DNA of 64,000 nt from Rhodobiaceae bacterium (GCA_024645085.1 JAHEGN010000001.1:1-64000); one strand, 5' to 3'. Shown: positions 26,655 through 36,530, numbered from the stretch's first letter. Numbers and translations: made by a program. Notes: generated from the sequence alone by a model not told the origin.

Positions 26655-27950
26655 ATGGTTGCTAAAAAAATACGCCCCCTTGTCACTTCAGCCCTTACCA
26701 GCCAATGGCTCAAAGGCTTGCGGCGCGGGCTGTCTGAAATCAAACGCAGCGCCAAGGGTGCCGACCATGAAGTGTTATATTTTCACCAGCCGGACGACCC
26801 ATATAGTGATTTATTGGGGCAATGGCTGCCTGAGTTAAAGGCGCGCTATAATGTTGATTTGAAGGTCATTTTAGTTGGCGAGCCAGATGATGATGCCGCC
26901 CCTGAGCGGCAAGCGCTGGAAGATTATGCGCGCCGTGATGCGGCCAAAATCGCTCCCTATCATAAACTGCACTTCACTGATCCGGGCCATCAACCGTCGG
27001 CTGAAAACCTAGTTTTGGCGCGCCGCGCATTGGCGGCCTCGAGCCATCTTATCAGCGTCGTGGCCGATATTGGTGCCGCTTTATGGCGTGATGACACAGC
27101 GGCGCTGAGCAGCCATGCTTTGGTGAGCCAGCAAGAAGCCGATGCGGTGTTTGAAGATGGCACGAAAATGCGCGAGCGCCTGGGGCATTATTTGGGCGGG
27201 GTGATTTATTATGCTGGCGAATGGTATTGGGGCGTTGACCGTTTGCCTTATTTGGAAGAACGGCTGGCCAAGGCAAATTTACGTCATCAAGGGTTCCAGC
27301 AATTGGCGCATTTTCAGGAACGTCCGTCGTTTATGGCCAAACCAGCTAGCGGACGTTTAACGGTTGAGTTTTATCCCTCGGCGCGCAGCCCGTATAGTTA
27401 TGTTGCAATGGAAGAAACCCTTGATTTGCCTAATCATTATCCGGTCAATCTGGTGGTGCGGCCGGTTCTGCCAATGGTCATGCGCGGGCTTCCCGTGCCG
27501 CGCCGCAAAGGGTTTTATATTCTCGGCGACACCAAGCGCGAGGCCGATCGTATTGGTGTGTCATTTGGCAAAATTGCCGACCCTGTCGGGGCGCCTGTGC
27601 GGCGCTGTTATTCGCTTTTCCCGATGGCCAATGCGGCCGGCAAGGGGGGCGAATTTTTGCAGGCATTCTGTCAGCTGGCTTGGGCCGAAGGGGTTGATGT
27701 CGGCGAAGATGAGGGGCTGAAAAAAGCCGTTGAGCGGGCCGGATTGGATTGGAATGAGGCGGCGAAAGTGGTCGACAACACTGATTGGGAGGCGGAAATC
27801 GAGGAAAATCGCCTGCAAATGATGGCCTCGGGCCTGTGGGGCGTGCCGAGCTATCGGCTGTTGGACGCGCAAGGCAAGGAATTATTCTCATGCTGGGGGC
27901 GCGACCGGATCTGGCTTTTGGCCTGTGAGATTCAAAAAGCGCTGGCTTAG
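26655..27950 (+). CDS. Duplicated DsbA/HCCA-isomerase-fold protein
   Basis: 431 aa. Two thioredoxin/DsbA-like halves can be seen: the first starts near residue 40 (HEVLYFHQPDDPYSDLLGQW), the second near 235 (LTVEFYPSARSPYSYVAMEE). The second half resembles 2-hydroxychromene-2-carboxylate isomerase and kappa-class GST, with SPYSY at the active-site serine position and GVPSYRL as the cis-Pro loop. Neither half has a CxxC at the catalytic site, so redox activity is unlikely; a glutathione-dependent isomerase or transferase is plausible. It is transcribed away from the photolyase operon. Confidence 0.78.
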   Translation: MVAKKIRPLVTSALTSQWLKGLRRGLSEIKRSAKGADHEVLYFHQPDDPYSDLLGQWLPELKARYNVDLKVILVGEPDDDAAPERQALEDYARRDAAKIAPYHKLHFTDPGHQPSAENLVLARRALAASSHLISVVADIGAALWRDDTAALSSHALVSQQEADAVFEDGTKMRERLGHYLGGVIYYAGEWYWGVDRLPYLEERLAKANLRHQGFQQLAHFQERPSFMAKPASGRLTVEFYPSARSPYSYVAMEETLDLPNHYPVNLVVRPVLPMVMRGLPVPRRKGFYILGDTKREADRIGVSFGKIADPVGAPVRRCYSLFPMANAAGKGGEFLQAFCQLAWAEGVDVGEDEGLKKAVERAGLDWNEAAKVVDNTDWEAEIEENRLQMMASGLWGVPSYRLLDAQGKELFSCWGRDRIWLLACEIQKALA

Positions 27951-28036
27951 CGGGCGCATTTTGGCTTGTCAGATTTTTGTATTTTGATTTAGATATGCGG
28001 GTTACTTGAGTGTTGCTTCACGGGTAAGGACTTGAT

Positions 28037-28867
28037 GTGTTGATAGATGAATTCAGCTATGCGTCGCCGGATTATTCCTTGCCGCGCAATTTGTTGATCC
28101 GCTCGGTAGAATTATTGAGCGGCCAACCAAAGCTGAAGCGCGTCTATATGGAGTATCGAAAGGACAAGCTGCCGCATTCAGTGTTTTGGGGCGAGGTGGT
28201 GCGGCGGCTTAATGTGGATTTGCAGTTTTCCGGCAATCGACCCGAAAGCGTGCCGAAATCCGGCCCTCTGGTGATTGTCGCCAATCATCCCTATGGGGTG
28301 TTAGACGGGATTGCCATTTGCTGGCTAGTGGCGCAGCAAAGGTCTGACTTTAAGATTTTGATCAATAGTGTTTTGTGTCGCGCCGATGAAATGGCCGGGC
28401 ACGTGCTGCCAGTTGATTTTGAGCCGACCGACAAAGCGCTGGCGACGAATTTGGCGTCGCGGCGGGCGGCGCGCGAATGGTTGGAGCAGGGCGGCGCATT
28501 GATTATTTTTCCGGCCGGCGCGATATCGACGACGCCGCAATTTTTTAAAAAACAGGCGGTCGATGAGCCATGGGCACCGCTGGTGGGGCAATTGGTGCGG
28601 CGCGCCAAAGCGCCAGTGCTGCCGGTGTTTTTTGATGGCCAAAATTCGGCACTTTTTCAATGGGCCAGCCATTTGAGTTATGATTTACGCGCCGCGTTGA
28701 TTTTTCACGAAGTGCATCGGCGGATGAATTCGACTTTGCGTGTGGCGATTGGCGATGTTTTGCCATTTGCCGCGCTGGAGGGGCATTTGCCAGCCGCCAA
28801 TTTGGCGCATTATTTGCAAAATCATACACTTGAGCTGCAAAGCCAGCTTTCGGGCGGCACCGATTAA
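28037..28867 (+). CDS. PlsC-like phospholipid/glycerol acyltransferase
   Basis: 276 aa. The acyltransferase catalytic motif is VANHPYGVLDGIA (about residue 79; His and Asp separated by five residues, a variant seen in this subgroup), with FPAGAIST as motif III and APVLPVFFDG as motif IV. It likely acylates a lysophospholipid or related lipid at the inner membrane. The GTG start at 28037 follows TAAGGA; an overlapping ATG at 28035 is closed by a stop after one codon. Confidence 0.85.
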   Translation: MLIDEFSYASPDYSLPRNLLIRSVELLSGQPKLKRVYMEYRKDKLPHSVFWGEVVRRLNVDLQFSGNRPESVPKSGPLVIVANHPYGVLDGIAICWLVAQQRSDFKILINSVLCRADEMAGHVLPVDFEPTDKALATNLASRRAAREWLEQGGALIIFPAGAISTTPQFFKKQAVDEPWAPLVGQLVRRAKAPVLPVFFDGQNSALFQWASHLSYDLRAALIFHEVHRRMNSTLRVAIGDVLPFAALEGHLPAANLAHYLQNHTLELQSQLSGGTD

Positions 28868-28955
28868 ATGTGAAAACTGCGGCGTGCAGGCACGATTATT
28901 CTTGATTGAGGCGGTAAATCTGCTTTCATAGGCGTCATCTTAAAGGGAGTTGAAA

Positions 28956-30386
28956 ATGGAAAATTGTTTGAAATTTTATATCGATGGCGCATGGGTCGAA
29001 CCAACCGATCCGAAGCCATTCGATGTGATTAATCCGGCCAATGAGCAAGTCATTGGTCAAATCATGATGGGCAATGAAGCCGATGTTAATAAGGCCGTTG
29101 CGGCCGCGAGAAAGGCTTTTGAGAGCTTTTCACGCACCAGCGTGCAAGAGCGTCTTGAATTGCTTGATGCCATTATCGCCGCTTATCAAAACCGTATTGG
29201 TGAAGTGGCTGCGACCATCACCAGTGAAATGGGCGCCCCGACCTGGCTGTCACAAGCGGCGCAAGCGGCTATGGGTATTGCCCATTTAACAACCGCACGC
29301 TCAATTTTGGAAAATTTCCAATGGCAAAAAGCCCAAGGCAACACAATGATTGTGAAAGAGCCTGTCGGTGTTTGCGGTTTGATTACGCCATGGAATTGGC
29401 CGATCAATCAGATTGCTTGTAAAGTCGCCCCAGCCCTTGCTGCTGGTTGCACAATGGTGCTGAAACCATCTGAAGTGGCGCCATTAAATGCGGCGCTTTT
29501 TGCCGAAATTCTGCACGAAGCTGGCGTACCGGCTGGCGTGTTCAATTTGGTCAATGGCGACGGTATTAATGTTGGTGACGTGATGTCACGCCATCCTGAC
29601 ATTGATATGATGTCGTTCACTGGCTCAACCCGCGCCGGTATTATGGTTGCCAAATCATCAGCCGAAACTGTCAAGCGCGTGGCGCAAGAATTGGGTGGCA
29701 AATCTGCCAATATTATTCTTGATGATGCCGACTTTAACAAAGCCGTCGCCCAAGGCGTTCAGAGCTGCTTTATGAACTCTGGCCAGTCTTGCAATGCACC
29801 AACCCGCATGTTGGTGCCAGCGGCGCGCCATGATGAAGTGGTCGAAATCGCCAAAGCAGCTGCGGCGCAAGTCAAAGTTGGTGACCCAACGGAAGACGGC
29901 GTCACCATTGGCCCAGTTGTCAGTGAAATGCAGTTCAATAAAATTCAAGGGCTGATTGAAAAAGCCATTGATGAAGGTACGGAATTGGTCTGCGGTGGCC
30001 CTGGTAAGCCAGATGGCCTGAATGCTGGTTATTATGTGAAACCAACGATTTTTGCCAATGTGACCAATGACATGACAATTGCACGCGAAGAAGTGTTTGG
30101 CCCAGTTCTGTCGATTTTGAAATATGAAACCGAAGAACAAGCCATCGAAATTGCCAATGACACCGTCTATGGTCTGTCAGGCTATGTGCAGTCGGGCGAC
30201 ATTAACCACGCCCGTGACGTTGCCTCACGCTTGCGCACCGGTAATGTGCATTTGAACGGCGCTGGCGCTGATTTGAACGCTCCATTTGGTGGTTATAAGC
30301 AATCGGGTAATGGCCGTGAATGGGGTGAGCTGGGGTTTGAGGATTTCCTCGAAACCAAAGCCGTCCTCGGTTACGCTGCTGAGTAA
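28956..30386 (+). CDS. NAD(P)-dependent aldehyde dehydrogenase
   Basis: 476 aa, standard ALDH. Cofactor region LITPWNWPINQIACKVAPAL, KPSEVAPLNA, FTGSTRAG, the general base Glu in VAQELGGKSANIIL and the catalytic Cys in NSGQSCNAPTRML (about residue 280). It oxidises an aldehyde to the acid. ATG 28956 follows AAAGGGAG; the in-frame TTG two codons earlier is not needed. A clear terminator follows, so it is transcribed separately from the acyl-CoA dehydrogenase. Substrate not predictable. Confidence 0.92.
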   Translation: MENCLKFYIDGAWVEPTDPKPFDVINPANEQVIGQIMMGNEADVNKAVAAARKAFESFSRTSVQERLELLDAIIAAYQNRIGEVAATITSEMGAPTWLSQAAQAAMGIAHLTTARSILENFQWQKAQGNTMIVKEPVGVCGLITPWNWPINQIACKVAPALAAGCTMVLKPSEVAPLNAALFAEILHEAGVPAGVFNLVNGDGINVGDVMSRHPDIDMMSFTGSTRAGIMVAKSSAETVKRVAQELGGKSANIILDDADFNKAVAQGVQSCFMNSGQSCNAPTRMLVPAARHDEVVEIAKAAAAQVKVGDPTEDGVTIGPVVSEMQFNKIQGLIEKAIDEGTELVCGGPGKPDGLNAGYYVKPTIFANVTNDMTIAREEVFGPVLSILKYETEEQAIEIANDTVYGLSGYVQSGDINHARDVASRLRTGNVHLNGAGADLNAPFGGYKQSGNGREWGELGFEDFLETKAVLGYAAE

Positions 30387-30392
30387 TTAATT

Positions 30393-30436
30393 GGGCCGCC
30401 AGACTCCGTTACGGCGGGTTCTGGCGGCCCTTTTTT
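30393..30436 (+). terminator. Rho-independent terminator after the aldehyde dehydrogenase
   Basis: GGGCCGCCAG pairs with CTGGCGGCCC (ten base pairs), with a smaller internal CCG/CGG hairpin, followed by six T. It ends seven bases after the ALDH stop region starts and leaves about 20 bases before the next gene. Confidence 0.88.
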
Positions 30437-30457
30437 ATCCAAAATTAGGGATTTATT

Positions 30458-31630
30458 ATGTTGTCCAATCACTATCCGATGCTGCAATTCAATCTTGGTG
30501 AAGAAATTGATATGATGCGCGATAGCCTGCGCAGTTTTGTCGATGATAAAATCATGCCGCGGGCTGATGAGATTGACCGCACCGACACATTTCCGCGTGA
30601 TTTGTGGAAGCCAATTGGTGATTTGGGGCTGCATGGTTTGACGGTGTCTGAAGACTATGGCGGGGTGGCCATGGGCTATACGGCGCAGGCCATTGCGGTA
30701 GAAGAAATCAGCCGCGCCTCGGCCTCGGTTGGCTTGTCTTTTGGGGCGCATAGTAATTTGTGCATTAATCAAATTTTCCGCTGGGGCAATGATGAGCAAA
30801 AGCAGCGCTATCTGCCCAAATTAGTGTCGGGAGAGCATTTGGGGGCCTTGGCCATGTCGGAGACTGGAGCCGGCTCTGACGTTGTTTCCATGCGCTTAAA
30901 AGCCGAGAAAAAGGGCGACCGCTATATTCTCAATGGCGGCAAGTTTTGGATTACCAATGGGCCGTCAGCCGATGTTTTGGTGGTCTATGCCAAAACCGAC
31001 CCAGCCGCTAATTCGCGCGGTATTACGGCGTTTTTAATTGAAAAAGATTTCCCTGGATTTTCTTGTGCGCAAAAACTCGACAAGCTCGGTCATCGCGGAT
31101 CCGAAACCGGCGAATTAGTGTTTGAAGATTGCGAAGTGCCGGAGGAAAACATTATGGGGCCGCTCAATCGCGGCGTTGAAGTGTTGATGAGCGGGCTTGA
31201 CTATGAGCGCGCGGTTTTGGCCGCTTGGCCGGTCGGTATTATGCAGGCCTGTCTCGATACAGTGCTGCCCTATGTGCACCAGCGCCAGCAATTTGGCGAG
31301 TCGATTGGCACGTTTCAATTGGTGCAGGGCAAATTGGCCGATATGTACACGCGGCTGAGTGCGTCGCGGGCTTATGTTTATGCGGTCAATCAGGCCTGCG
31401 ACCGTGGAGAAACAACGCGTAAAGATGCCGCTGCGGCGATTTTATTTGCGGCGGAAAATGCCACCCAATGCGCGCTAGATGCCATTCAGCTGATGGGCGG
31501 CAATGGTTATGTTAATGACAATCCAGTCGGACGGTTTTTGCGCGATGCCAAATTGGCCGAGATTGGCGCCGGCACGTCAGAAATTCGCCGCATGTTGATT
31601 GGCCGAGAATTATTTGCTGAAACGGCGTGA
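30458..31630 (+). CDS. Acyl-CoA dehydrogenase, isovaleryl-CoA dehydrogenase type
   Basis: 390 aa FAD enzyme. Seen: [40 protein letters not shown], the catalytic-Glu region for the IVD class in [17 protein letters not shown], and the C-terminal [39 protein letters not shown] with Glu at this position is typical of isovaleryl-CoA dehydrogenases, which act in leucine degradation. No carboxylase or HMG-CoA lyase genes lie beside it. The 3' end overlaps the convergent permease gene by 21 bases. Confidence 0.88.
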   Translation: MLSNHYPMLQFNLGEEIDMMRDSLRSFVDDKIMPRADEIDRTDTFPRDLWKPIGDLGLHGLTVSEDYGGVAMGYTAQAIAVEEISRASASVGLSFGAHSNLCINQIFRWGNDEQKQRYLPKLVSGEHLGALAMSETGAGSDVVSMRLKAEKKGDRYILNGGKFWITNGPSADVLVVYAKTDPAANSRGITAFLIEKDFPGFSCAQKLDKLGHRGSETGELVFEDCEVPEENIMGPLNRGVEVLMSGLDYERAVLAAWPVGIMQACLDTVLPYVHQRQQFGESIGTFQLVQGKLADMYTRLSASRAYVYAVNQACDRGETTRKDAAAAILFAAENATQCALDAIQLMGGNGYVNDNPVGRFLRDAKLAEIGAGTSEIRRMLIGRELFAETA

Positions 31631-33247
31631 GCGATCAATCAGCGTCAGGCTGATGGCGACTGGAATCAACCCAACAAGAATAATTGCCAGGGCCGGCAAA
31701 GCCGCTTCTTCGAGCTGGCCGACTGAGGCATAAGTGTAGACTTGGCTGGCCAGCGTGTCGAAATCAAATGGCCGCAAAATAAGCGTCGCCGGTAGTTCTT
31801 TCATGACGTCTACAAACACCAAAAGCGCGGCCGCCAGAAGCGGCGCCCGCATGAGCGGAATATGAATTTTGCCCAAAGTTGCCAAACGCGATGTGCCAAG
31901 ACTGCGGGCGGCCATATCCATGGCCGGTGAAATGCGCCCAAAGCCCGCTTCCAATGTGCCAAAGGCCAAGGATAAAAACCGCACACTATAGGCAAATAGC
32001 AGGGCAAAAATCGTGCCGCCTAAAACCACCGCCCCGCCGCTGGCCTCGCCAATAGCGCCCAGAACCAGCATCACACCAATGGCTAAAACCGTGCCCGGCA
32101 CGGCATAGCCCAAGGCTGATGCTTGCGCCAGCCGCCGCATGGTCGGGCCTTTATCTGTGCGGGCGCCATAAGCCAGTGCCATGCCAAGACAGCAGGTGAT
32201 GAAAGCGGCCGCCACGGCGAGGGAGAAAGAGTTGACCACGGCCGACCAAAAGCCGCGCGGCGACAGGCCACTCATGGCGTGGTCAATCAATAATCCGAGC
32301 GGCAAAATAAAGCCCAGAACAATCGGCAGAAAGCAAAACACCAGCGCCGCTATTTGCTGGCGGCGCGACAGGGCAAAGCGCGGCAGACTGCGCTGGCGCC
32401 CGCCAGCTGGGTGATAGGTGCCTGCGCGGCGTTGCGTGCGTTCGAGAACGATTAACAGGGCCATGAAACCGAGCAACATTAAAGCCATTTGCGCCGCTCC
32501 GGCCAAATTGCCGCGCACCACCCATGTGTCATAAACGCCAATGGTCAGGGTGGAGACACCAAGATATTCAACCGCTCCAATATCATTGAGACATTCCATC
32601 AGCACTAAGGCGACACCGACGGCAATGGCCGGGCGCGCCATCGGCAGGCCAATTGCCCAAAAACATTGCCACGGCGAACTGCCAAGCGTGCGACCGGCTT
32701 CAATCAGACTGGCCGATTGCTGCACAAAGGCGGCGCGGGCCGATAAATACACATAAGGATAGAGCACGAGGCTCAAAGTGACGACGGCACCGGGCAGGGA
32801 GTGCAGGCTCGGAAAAGCTTCAACCGGCAAAAACTGGCGCCAGACAGCAAAGGCCGGGCCGGCTGGGTCGAAAAAATCGCCGAGACTATAAGCCGCCAAA
32901 TAGGTTGGTATAGCGAGGGGCAAAAGCAGCATCCAGCCGGACAAACGCCGCGCCGGGAAATTGCAGAAGGTCACCAGCCAAGCGGTGCCAGTGCCAACCA
33001 CCGCCGTTACCAGCCCCACACCGGCCATCAGCAAAATCGTTGTGGTGATTTGGCGCGGCAAAATAGTTGCCCATAAATGGCCCCATATTGGATCGCTTGA
33101 TGAGGCGGCCAATAGCGCCAGCGCCGCCAGCGGCAAGACCAAAATCAAACAGGCCAACAGCCCCGCCAAACGCCAGCCATCCAATTTGGGCAGGCGCCAA
33201 GCAGGCGAAATGGTTTTGGCAGATGCGGCGGTCATTGGTTTGTGCAC
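31610..33247 (-). CDS. ABC transporter permease, iron(III) FbpB/SfuB-like
   Basis: 545 aa with about twelve membrane helices in two homologous halves. Both halves carry a binding-protein-dependent permease EAA-type loop: [26 protein letters not shown] and [29 protein letters not shown]. This two-domain form is typical of FbpB iron(III) permeases. No binding protein or ATPase gene is adjacent, so partners must be encoded elsewhere. The start is uncertain between GTG 33247 and ATG 33235; neither has ideally spaced Shine-Dalgarno bases (AGGAACT lies between the two distances). Confidence 0.88.
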   Translation of the reverse strand: MHKPMTAASAKTISPAWRLPKLDGWRLAGLLACLILVLPLAALALLAASSSDPIWGHLWATILPRQITTTILLMAGVGLVTAVVGTGTAWLVTFCNFPARRLSGWMLLLPLAIPTYLAAYSLGDFFDPAGPAFAVWRQFLPVEAFPSLHSLPGAVVTLSLVLYPYVYLSARAAFVQQSASLIEAGRTLGSSPWQCFWAIGLPMARPAIAVGVALVLMECLNDIGAVEYLGVSTLTIGVYDTWVVRGNLAGAAQMALMLLGFMALLIVLERTQRRAGTYHPAGGRQRSLPRFALSRRQQIAALVFCFLPIVLGFILPLGLLIDHAMSGLSPRGFWSAVVNSFSLAVAAAFITCCLGMALAYGARTDKGPTMRRLAQASALGYAVPGTVLAIGVMLVLGAIGEASGGAVVLGGTIFALLFAYSVRFLSLAFGTLEAGFGRISPAMDMAARSLGTSRLATLGKIHIPLMRAPLLAAALLVFVDVMKELPATLILRPFDFDTLASQVYTYASVGQLEEAALPALAIILVGLIPVAISLTLIDRSRRFSK

Positions 33248-33319
33248 AGTTCCTGCAATTGCGAATTATTATTAACTATAGATAGGCTGATAGGGCGCAA
33301 AGTGCAAGCGGTGAGGTGG

Positions 33320-33502
33320 CTAAGACTTGCGGCAGGCTGCCGCAGCGGCGGTTATTTCACGGGCGATTTCTTCGGCTTCTTCGGGCAAAAAATCCATTGG
33401 AATTTCTTGCTTATCGGTCACCACAAAAATCCGCACCATGCCTTGATCGGTCGGGCCAATGGTTAATTCTGCTGCAATTTCAGATGGCGTGTTGATACCC
33501 AT
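33320..33502 (-). CDS. Conserved 60-aa protein, alphaproteobacterial DUF6324-like
   Basis: 60 aa, acidic: MGINTPSEIAAELTIGPTDQ, then a strand-rich middle (VRIFVVTDKQEIPMDF) and an Ala/Glu helix (PEEAEEIAREITAAAAACRK). ATG 33502 follows GAGGAGCACGACT, a strong start; an upstream in-frame extension has no binding site. I recall similar small alphaproteobacterial proteins (DUF6324) but cannot verify this. It lies 72 bases before the iron-type permease and may or may not share its transcript. Confidence 0.72.
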   Translation of the reverse strand: MGINTPSEIAAELTIGPTDQGMVRIFVVTDKQEIPMDFLPEEAEEIAREITAAAAACRKS

Positions 33503-33633
33503 AGTCGTGCTCCTCATAAGCCAATAAAAACTTCTTACCCGCTCTCGGGGACAAAGGGAAGGGGCAAGGGCGCCCGGCCAGCACGCCATTGCGAAGTTTT
33601 TTCGCCTGCCAATCAGTTTCTCTGCAAAGAAGC

Positions 33634-33662
33634 TTGAATTTTCTTTGAAAGCCGCCTATTTT
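33634..33662 (+). promoter_or_regulatory. Promoter of tRNA-His
   Basis: TTGAAT (33634-33639), 17-base spacer, TATTTT (33657-33662), followed by a GC-rich CGCCCC discriminator that is typical of stringently controlled stable RNA promoters. Transcription would start near 33669, about 30 bases before the tRNA. Confidence 0.6.
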
Positions 33663-33699
33663 CGCCCCACTCAAGGCGGTCAACCGCTGCGAGCCCGGT

Positions 33700-33776
33700 G
33701 CAGCCTTAGCTCAGTTGGTTAGAGCGCTAGATTGTGGATCTAGAGGTCCCCTGTTCAATCCAGGGAGGCTGTACCA
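33700..33776 (+). tRNA. tRNA-His (GTG anticodon)
   Basis: 77 bases including encoded CCA. All arms fold: acceptor GCAGCCT/AGGCTGT, D stem GCTC/GAGC, anticodon stem CTAGA/TCTAG with loop TTGTGGA (anticodon GTG), T stem CCCTG/CAGGG. The acceptor has a G1-U72 wobble, discriminator A73, and the base before G1 is T, so the canonical extra G(-1) and C73 of bacterial tRNA-His are absent. This matches the unusual alphaproteobacterial tRNA-His class read by a divergent histidyl-tRNA synthetase. Confidence 0.97.
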
Positions 33777-33788
33777 TTTTCCTCAAAA

Positions 33789-35141
33789 TTAGATTTTTTC
33801 GCTGGCCTGCCGGTTGTCGATTTGCGTGCGCAAATCAGCGTGGGCTTTGGCGGTCAACGGAAAGCGCACGGCCATAATAATGGCTAAGATAAAAAATAGC
33901 GCCGGCACTAGTGCGTAAAACACTCGCAAATAAAACAAATCATCAAACGCATTTTCAGCCATAAGCTTGGCGTTAAAATCAGTCAGTGATAGGGCGCGAA
34001 TGGCTAAGAATGTGCCCAGTGCGGTTGAAATTTTTGCCGTCATACTGGCAAAAGCAATATAGGAGCCGGCTCTTGCCTTGCCGGTCTCGGCGGTTTCAAC
34101 GTCGATCACATCGGCCAAAATCGCCAGCGGCAAAAACTGCAAGCCGCCAAAACACGCGCCCTTGGCAATAAAGAAAATCACAAACACCGTATAGTCGCTT
34201 TGGTCAAAGGCCATATTAATGGCGGAAATAATTGCCACGGTGATGAGGGTGACAGAAAAAGCAATATGCTTGCCCAATTTACGCCCCAGCCATAGCCAGA
34301 AAGGCACGGCCAAAAGACCCGCCGTGAAATAGGCGAAATATAAGGTGCCGACGTCGCTGGCTTGAATAACAGCGCGCATGAAAAACAGCGACAGCGCATT
34401 GCGGAAAGCTTCAGCCATGGTGACGATTAAAATCAGCCCAATGACAATCCGCATGGGGTTATTGGCCCAAATGCGTTTGACCCCCTCAATAAATGGCATT
34501 TCATTTTTGCCACTGACGTTTTCTGGCGGTGTTTCGCGGACGAAAATGGCTAATAATATGGCGCTCACCGGGGCGGTAAAACCAATCGCAATGGCCATGC
34601 CGCGCATGATGCTCTCAATTGAGCCATCGCCATATTGTTCAACTAAAAACGGAATAAAGGCGGCGACCAAAAGTCCGATTAAGGTGAATTGTTCGCGCCA
34701 TGCGGTAATCCGCGCACGTTGATTATAGTCGGGCGAAATCTCTGCTCCCCAAGCGCCATAGGGCAGGCCGATCAGTGAGGTGCCAACATACATGCCGACG
34801 ATACAGGCCAGCAGATACCATTCGCCAACCCCGGCGGGCGGGACGAAGAGGAACCATATCGACACCACCAGCACGGGTGTGCCGAGAAGAATCAATGGCC
34901 GTCGACGCCCCCATGGTGTGCGCATGCGGTCGGATATCACGCCAATGATGGGGTCGGTGATGACATCTGACAATTTCGCCAATAAGAGCATGGTGGCGAC
35001 ACCGGCCAGAGAAACGCCGACATGGCTGGCGTAAAAGGCTGGTAGCCAAATTGCGATTGGGTAGCCGACAAGCGCTAATGGAGCGCCCATAAAGCCATAA
35101 ATTGCAAGAGTTTGACGCGGAATCAGAACAGGATTTTTCAT
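33789..35141 (-). CDS. GPH-family sugar/cation symporter (MFS superfamily)
   Basis: 450 aa with about twelve membrane helices. The glycoside-pentoside-hexuronide family signature is clear near the N-terminus: LAKLSDVITDPIIGVISDRMRTPWGRRRPLILLG. Such carriers take up sugars or glycosides with H+ or Na+. The gene ends 12 bases from the tRNA-His 3' end, convergent. The substrate is unknown; the nearby pentulose kinase is 12 kb away and may be unrelated. Confidence 0.88.
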   Translation of the reverse strand: MKNPVLIPRQTLAIYGFMGAPLALVGYPIAIWLPAFYASHVGVSLAGVATMLLLAKLSDVITDPIIGVISDRMRTPWGRRRPLILLGTPVLVVSIWFLFVPPAGVGEWYLLACIVGMYVGTSLIGLPYGAWGAEISPDYNQRARITAWREQFTLIGLLVAAFIPFLVEQYGDGSIESIMRGMAIAIGFTAPVSAILLAIFVRETPPENVSGKNEMPFIEGVKRIWANNPMRIVIGLILIVTMAEAFRNALSLFFMRAVIQASDVGTLYFAYFTAGLLAVPFWLWLGRKLGKHIAFSVTLITVAIISAINMAFDQSDYTVFVIFFIAKGACFGGLQFLPLAILADVIDVETAETGKARAGSYIAFASMTAKISTALGTFLAIRALSLTDFNAKLMAENAFDDLFYLRVFYALVPALFFILAIIMAVRFPLTAKAHADLRTQIDNRQASEKI

Positions 35142-35422
35142 ATGCTAAGAGTGACCTAAAAAACAAATTTGCGCATTAAAAATGTGAATGATTCGCCGCT
35201 GCGGCGCGAAAAATTTGCGGAAAATATGTCAAACAATTTCACAATCGTGACAGTTGTGTTAAGGGAAGGACGTTTTTGTTGCGTGTGTGCATCAGTTTTC
35301 GTTGGCGTTTGTTCTGGGCCCTCGGAAACACCGGAAATGCTTTTTCTTTCCCGCTGCATGCGCCTATATCTGCGGGTGTTCAGGGCGCGACCGCTCTGAT
35401 TTGTATAGAAATGAGGATTATG
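35142..35422. promoter_or_regulatory. Divergent promoter region of symporter and porin
   Basis: 281 non-coding bases between the divergent symporter and porin 1. It contains a short GC-rich inverted repeat (CGCCGCTGCGGCG, about 35192-35204) and an AT-rich half likely to hold the symporter promoter. Reading can be extended upstream of the porin in frame, but that part lacks a signal peptide or binding site and is treated as leader. No specific operator could be named. Confidence 0.4.
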
Positions 35423-36493
35423 ATGAATAAGTTACTAGTCGGAACGGCAGCGATTGCCCTATTTGCCTCGCCTGCGCTGGCCGCCCCAATTGGCGTCACC
35501 GTGGGTGGTTACTACAATTCAATGTTTTATAATGTCGATAGCGATAGTGCCGTAGACTACAAAAGCAGCAGCCTGCAAGAAGACGCAGAAATTATCTTTA
35601 AGGGTAAAGGCGTGTCTAATTCAGGGCTGGAATATGGTTTCCAAGTGCAGCTCGAAGCGGCCACCAAAGATGACCAAATCGACGAGCATTATATCTACAT
35701 CAAAGGTGACTTTGGTAAGGTTGAAATTGGCGCCGAAAATTCATCGGCTTTCAAATCCCAAGTGACAGCGCCAAAATTCTTGGGCTGGAAAACCTATGAC
35801 AATAATTTCGAAACTTGGAGCAAGGTGGCTAAATATGAAAAGCCATTGCATGATAATTATTCAGCCGATGCCAATAAGGTGAACTATTATTCACCACGGG
35901 TGAACGGCGTTCAATTTGTCTATTCGATCACACCGTCTAACCAAAACTCCGGCGGCACGGGCGTTGGCTCAGGGGCCAATAATCTGCTGGTCGAGAGCGG
36001 TGCCGACAAATCATATGATGATGTGATTGCCATGGGCTTGAATTATAATGGCACTCTTGGTGGCATGAAGGTCGCAGCTTCTTATACGACTGAAAAAGGC
36101 GATTACTCAGCTGTTGCCGGAACGGTCGATGGCGAGCATGAAGAAAAAGCTTATGGTCTGAGCCTTTCAAGCGGCGATTTCACCATTGGTGGTCACAAAT
36201 TTGAATCAGACGAAGCCACAGCCACAAACCCTGGCAATGACTGGGATATTACCGTGGTCGGCGTGTCGTATAAATTGTCTTCAGCCACCACCATCGGCTT
36301 TTCATTGCAACAGCAAGAAGATGACAAAACTGGCGCCACCGGCAATGACGATACAGATATTACGGTCATTGGCGGTTCAACCAAAATTGGTTCGGGTGCA
36401 ACCTTCACCTATTCCTATGAAATGGTTGAGAGCGATAACCCATCAAAAGGCGACACCAACTTTATCGGTGCCGGCCTTTTGCTGAAGTTCTAG
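35423..36493 (+). CDS. Gram-negative porin 1
   Basis: 356 aa. Signal peptide MNKLLVGTAAIALFASPALA/A, then a trimeric-porin type beta barrel starting PIGVTVGGYYNS, with alternating strands, Gly/Asn-rich loops, and the C-terminal FIGAGLLLKF ending in Phe as required for BAM insertion. Conserved DDQIDEHYIYIKGDFGKVEIG marks the same family as porin 2 downstream. ATG 35423 is chosen for spacing to AGGA (35414-35417). It is a major-porin candidate for passive entry of small solutes. A strong terminator follows. Confidence 0.9.
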   Translation: MNKLLVGTAAIALFASPALAAPIGVTVGGYYNSMFYNVDSDSAVDYKSSSLQEDAEIIFKGKGVSNSGLEYGFQVQLEAATKDDQIDEHYIYIKGDFGKVEIGAENSSAFKSQVTAPKFLGWKTYDNNFETWSKVAKYEKPLHDNYSADANKVNYYSPRVNGVQFVYSITPSNQNSGGTGVGSGANNLLVESGADKSYDDVIAMGLNYNGTLGGMKVAASYTTEKGDYSAVAGTVDGEHEEKAYGLSLSSGDFTIGGHKFESDEATATNPGNDWDITVVGVSYKLSSATTIGFSLQQQEDDKTGATGNDDTDITVIGGSTKIGSGATFTYSYEMVESDNPSKGDTNFIGAGLLLKF

Positions 36494-36530
36494 GCTTCAC
36501 ACATTTGCCTCAACCCGATTGAGGTTTCCT

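Noticed and set aside
35276-35422. Longer N-terminus for porin 1 starting at a TTG.
   Set aside because: It would bury the signal peptide 49 residues inside the protein and lacks a binding site.
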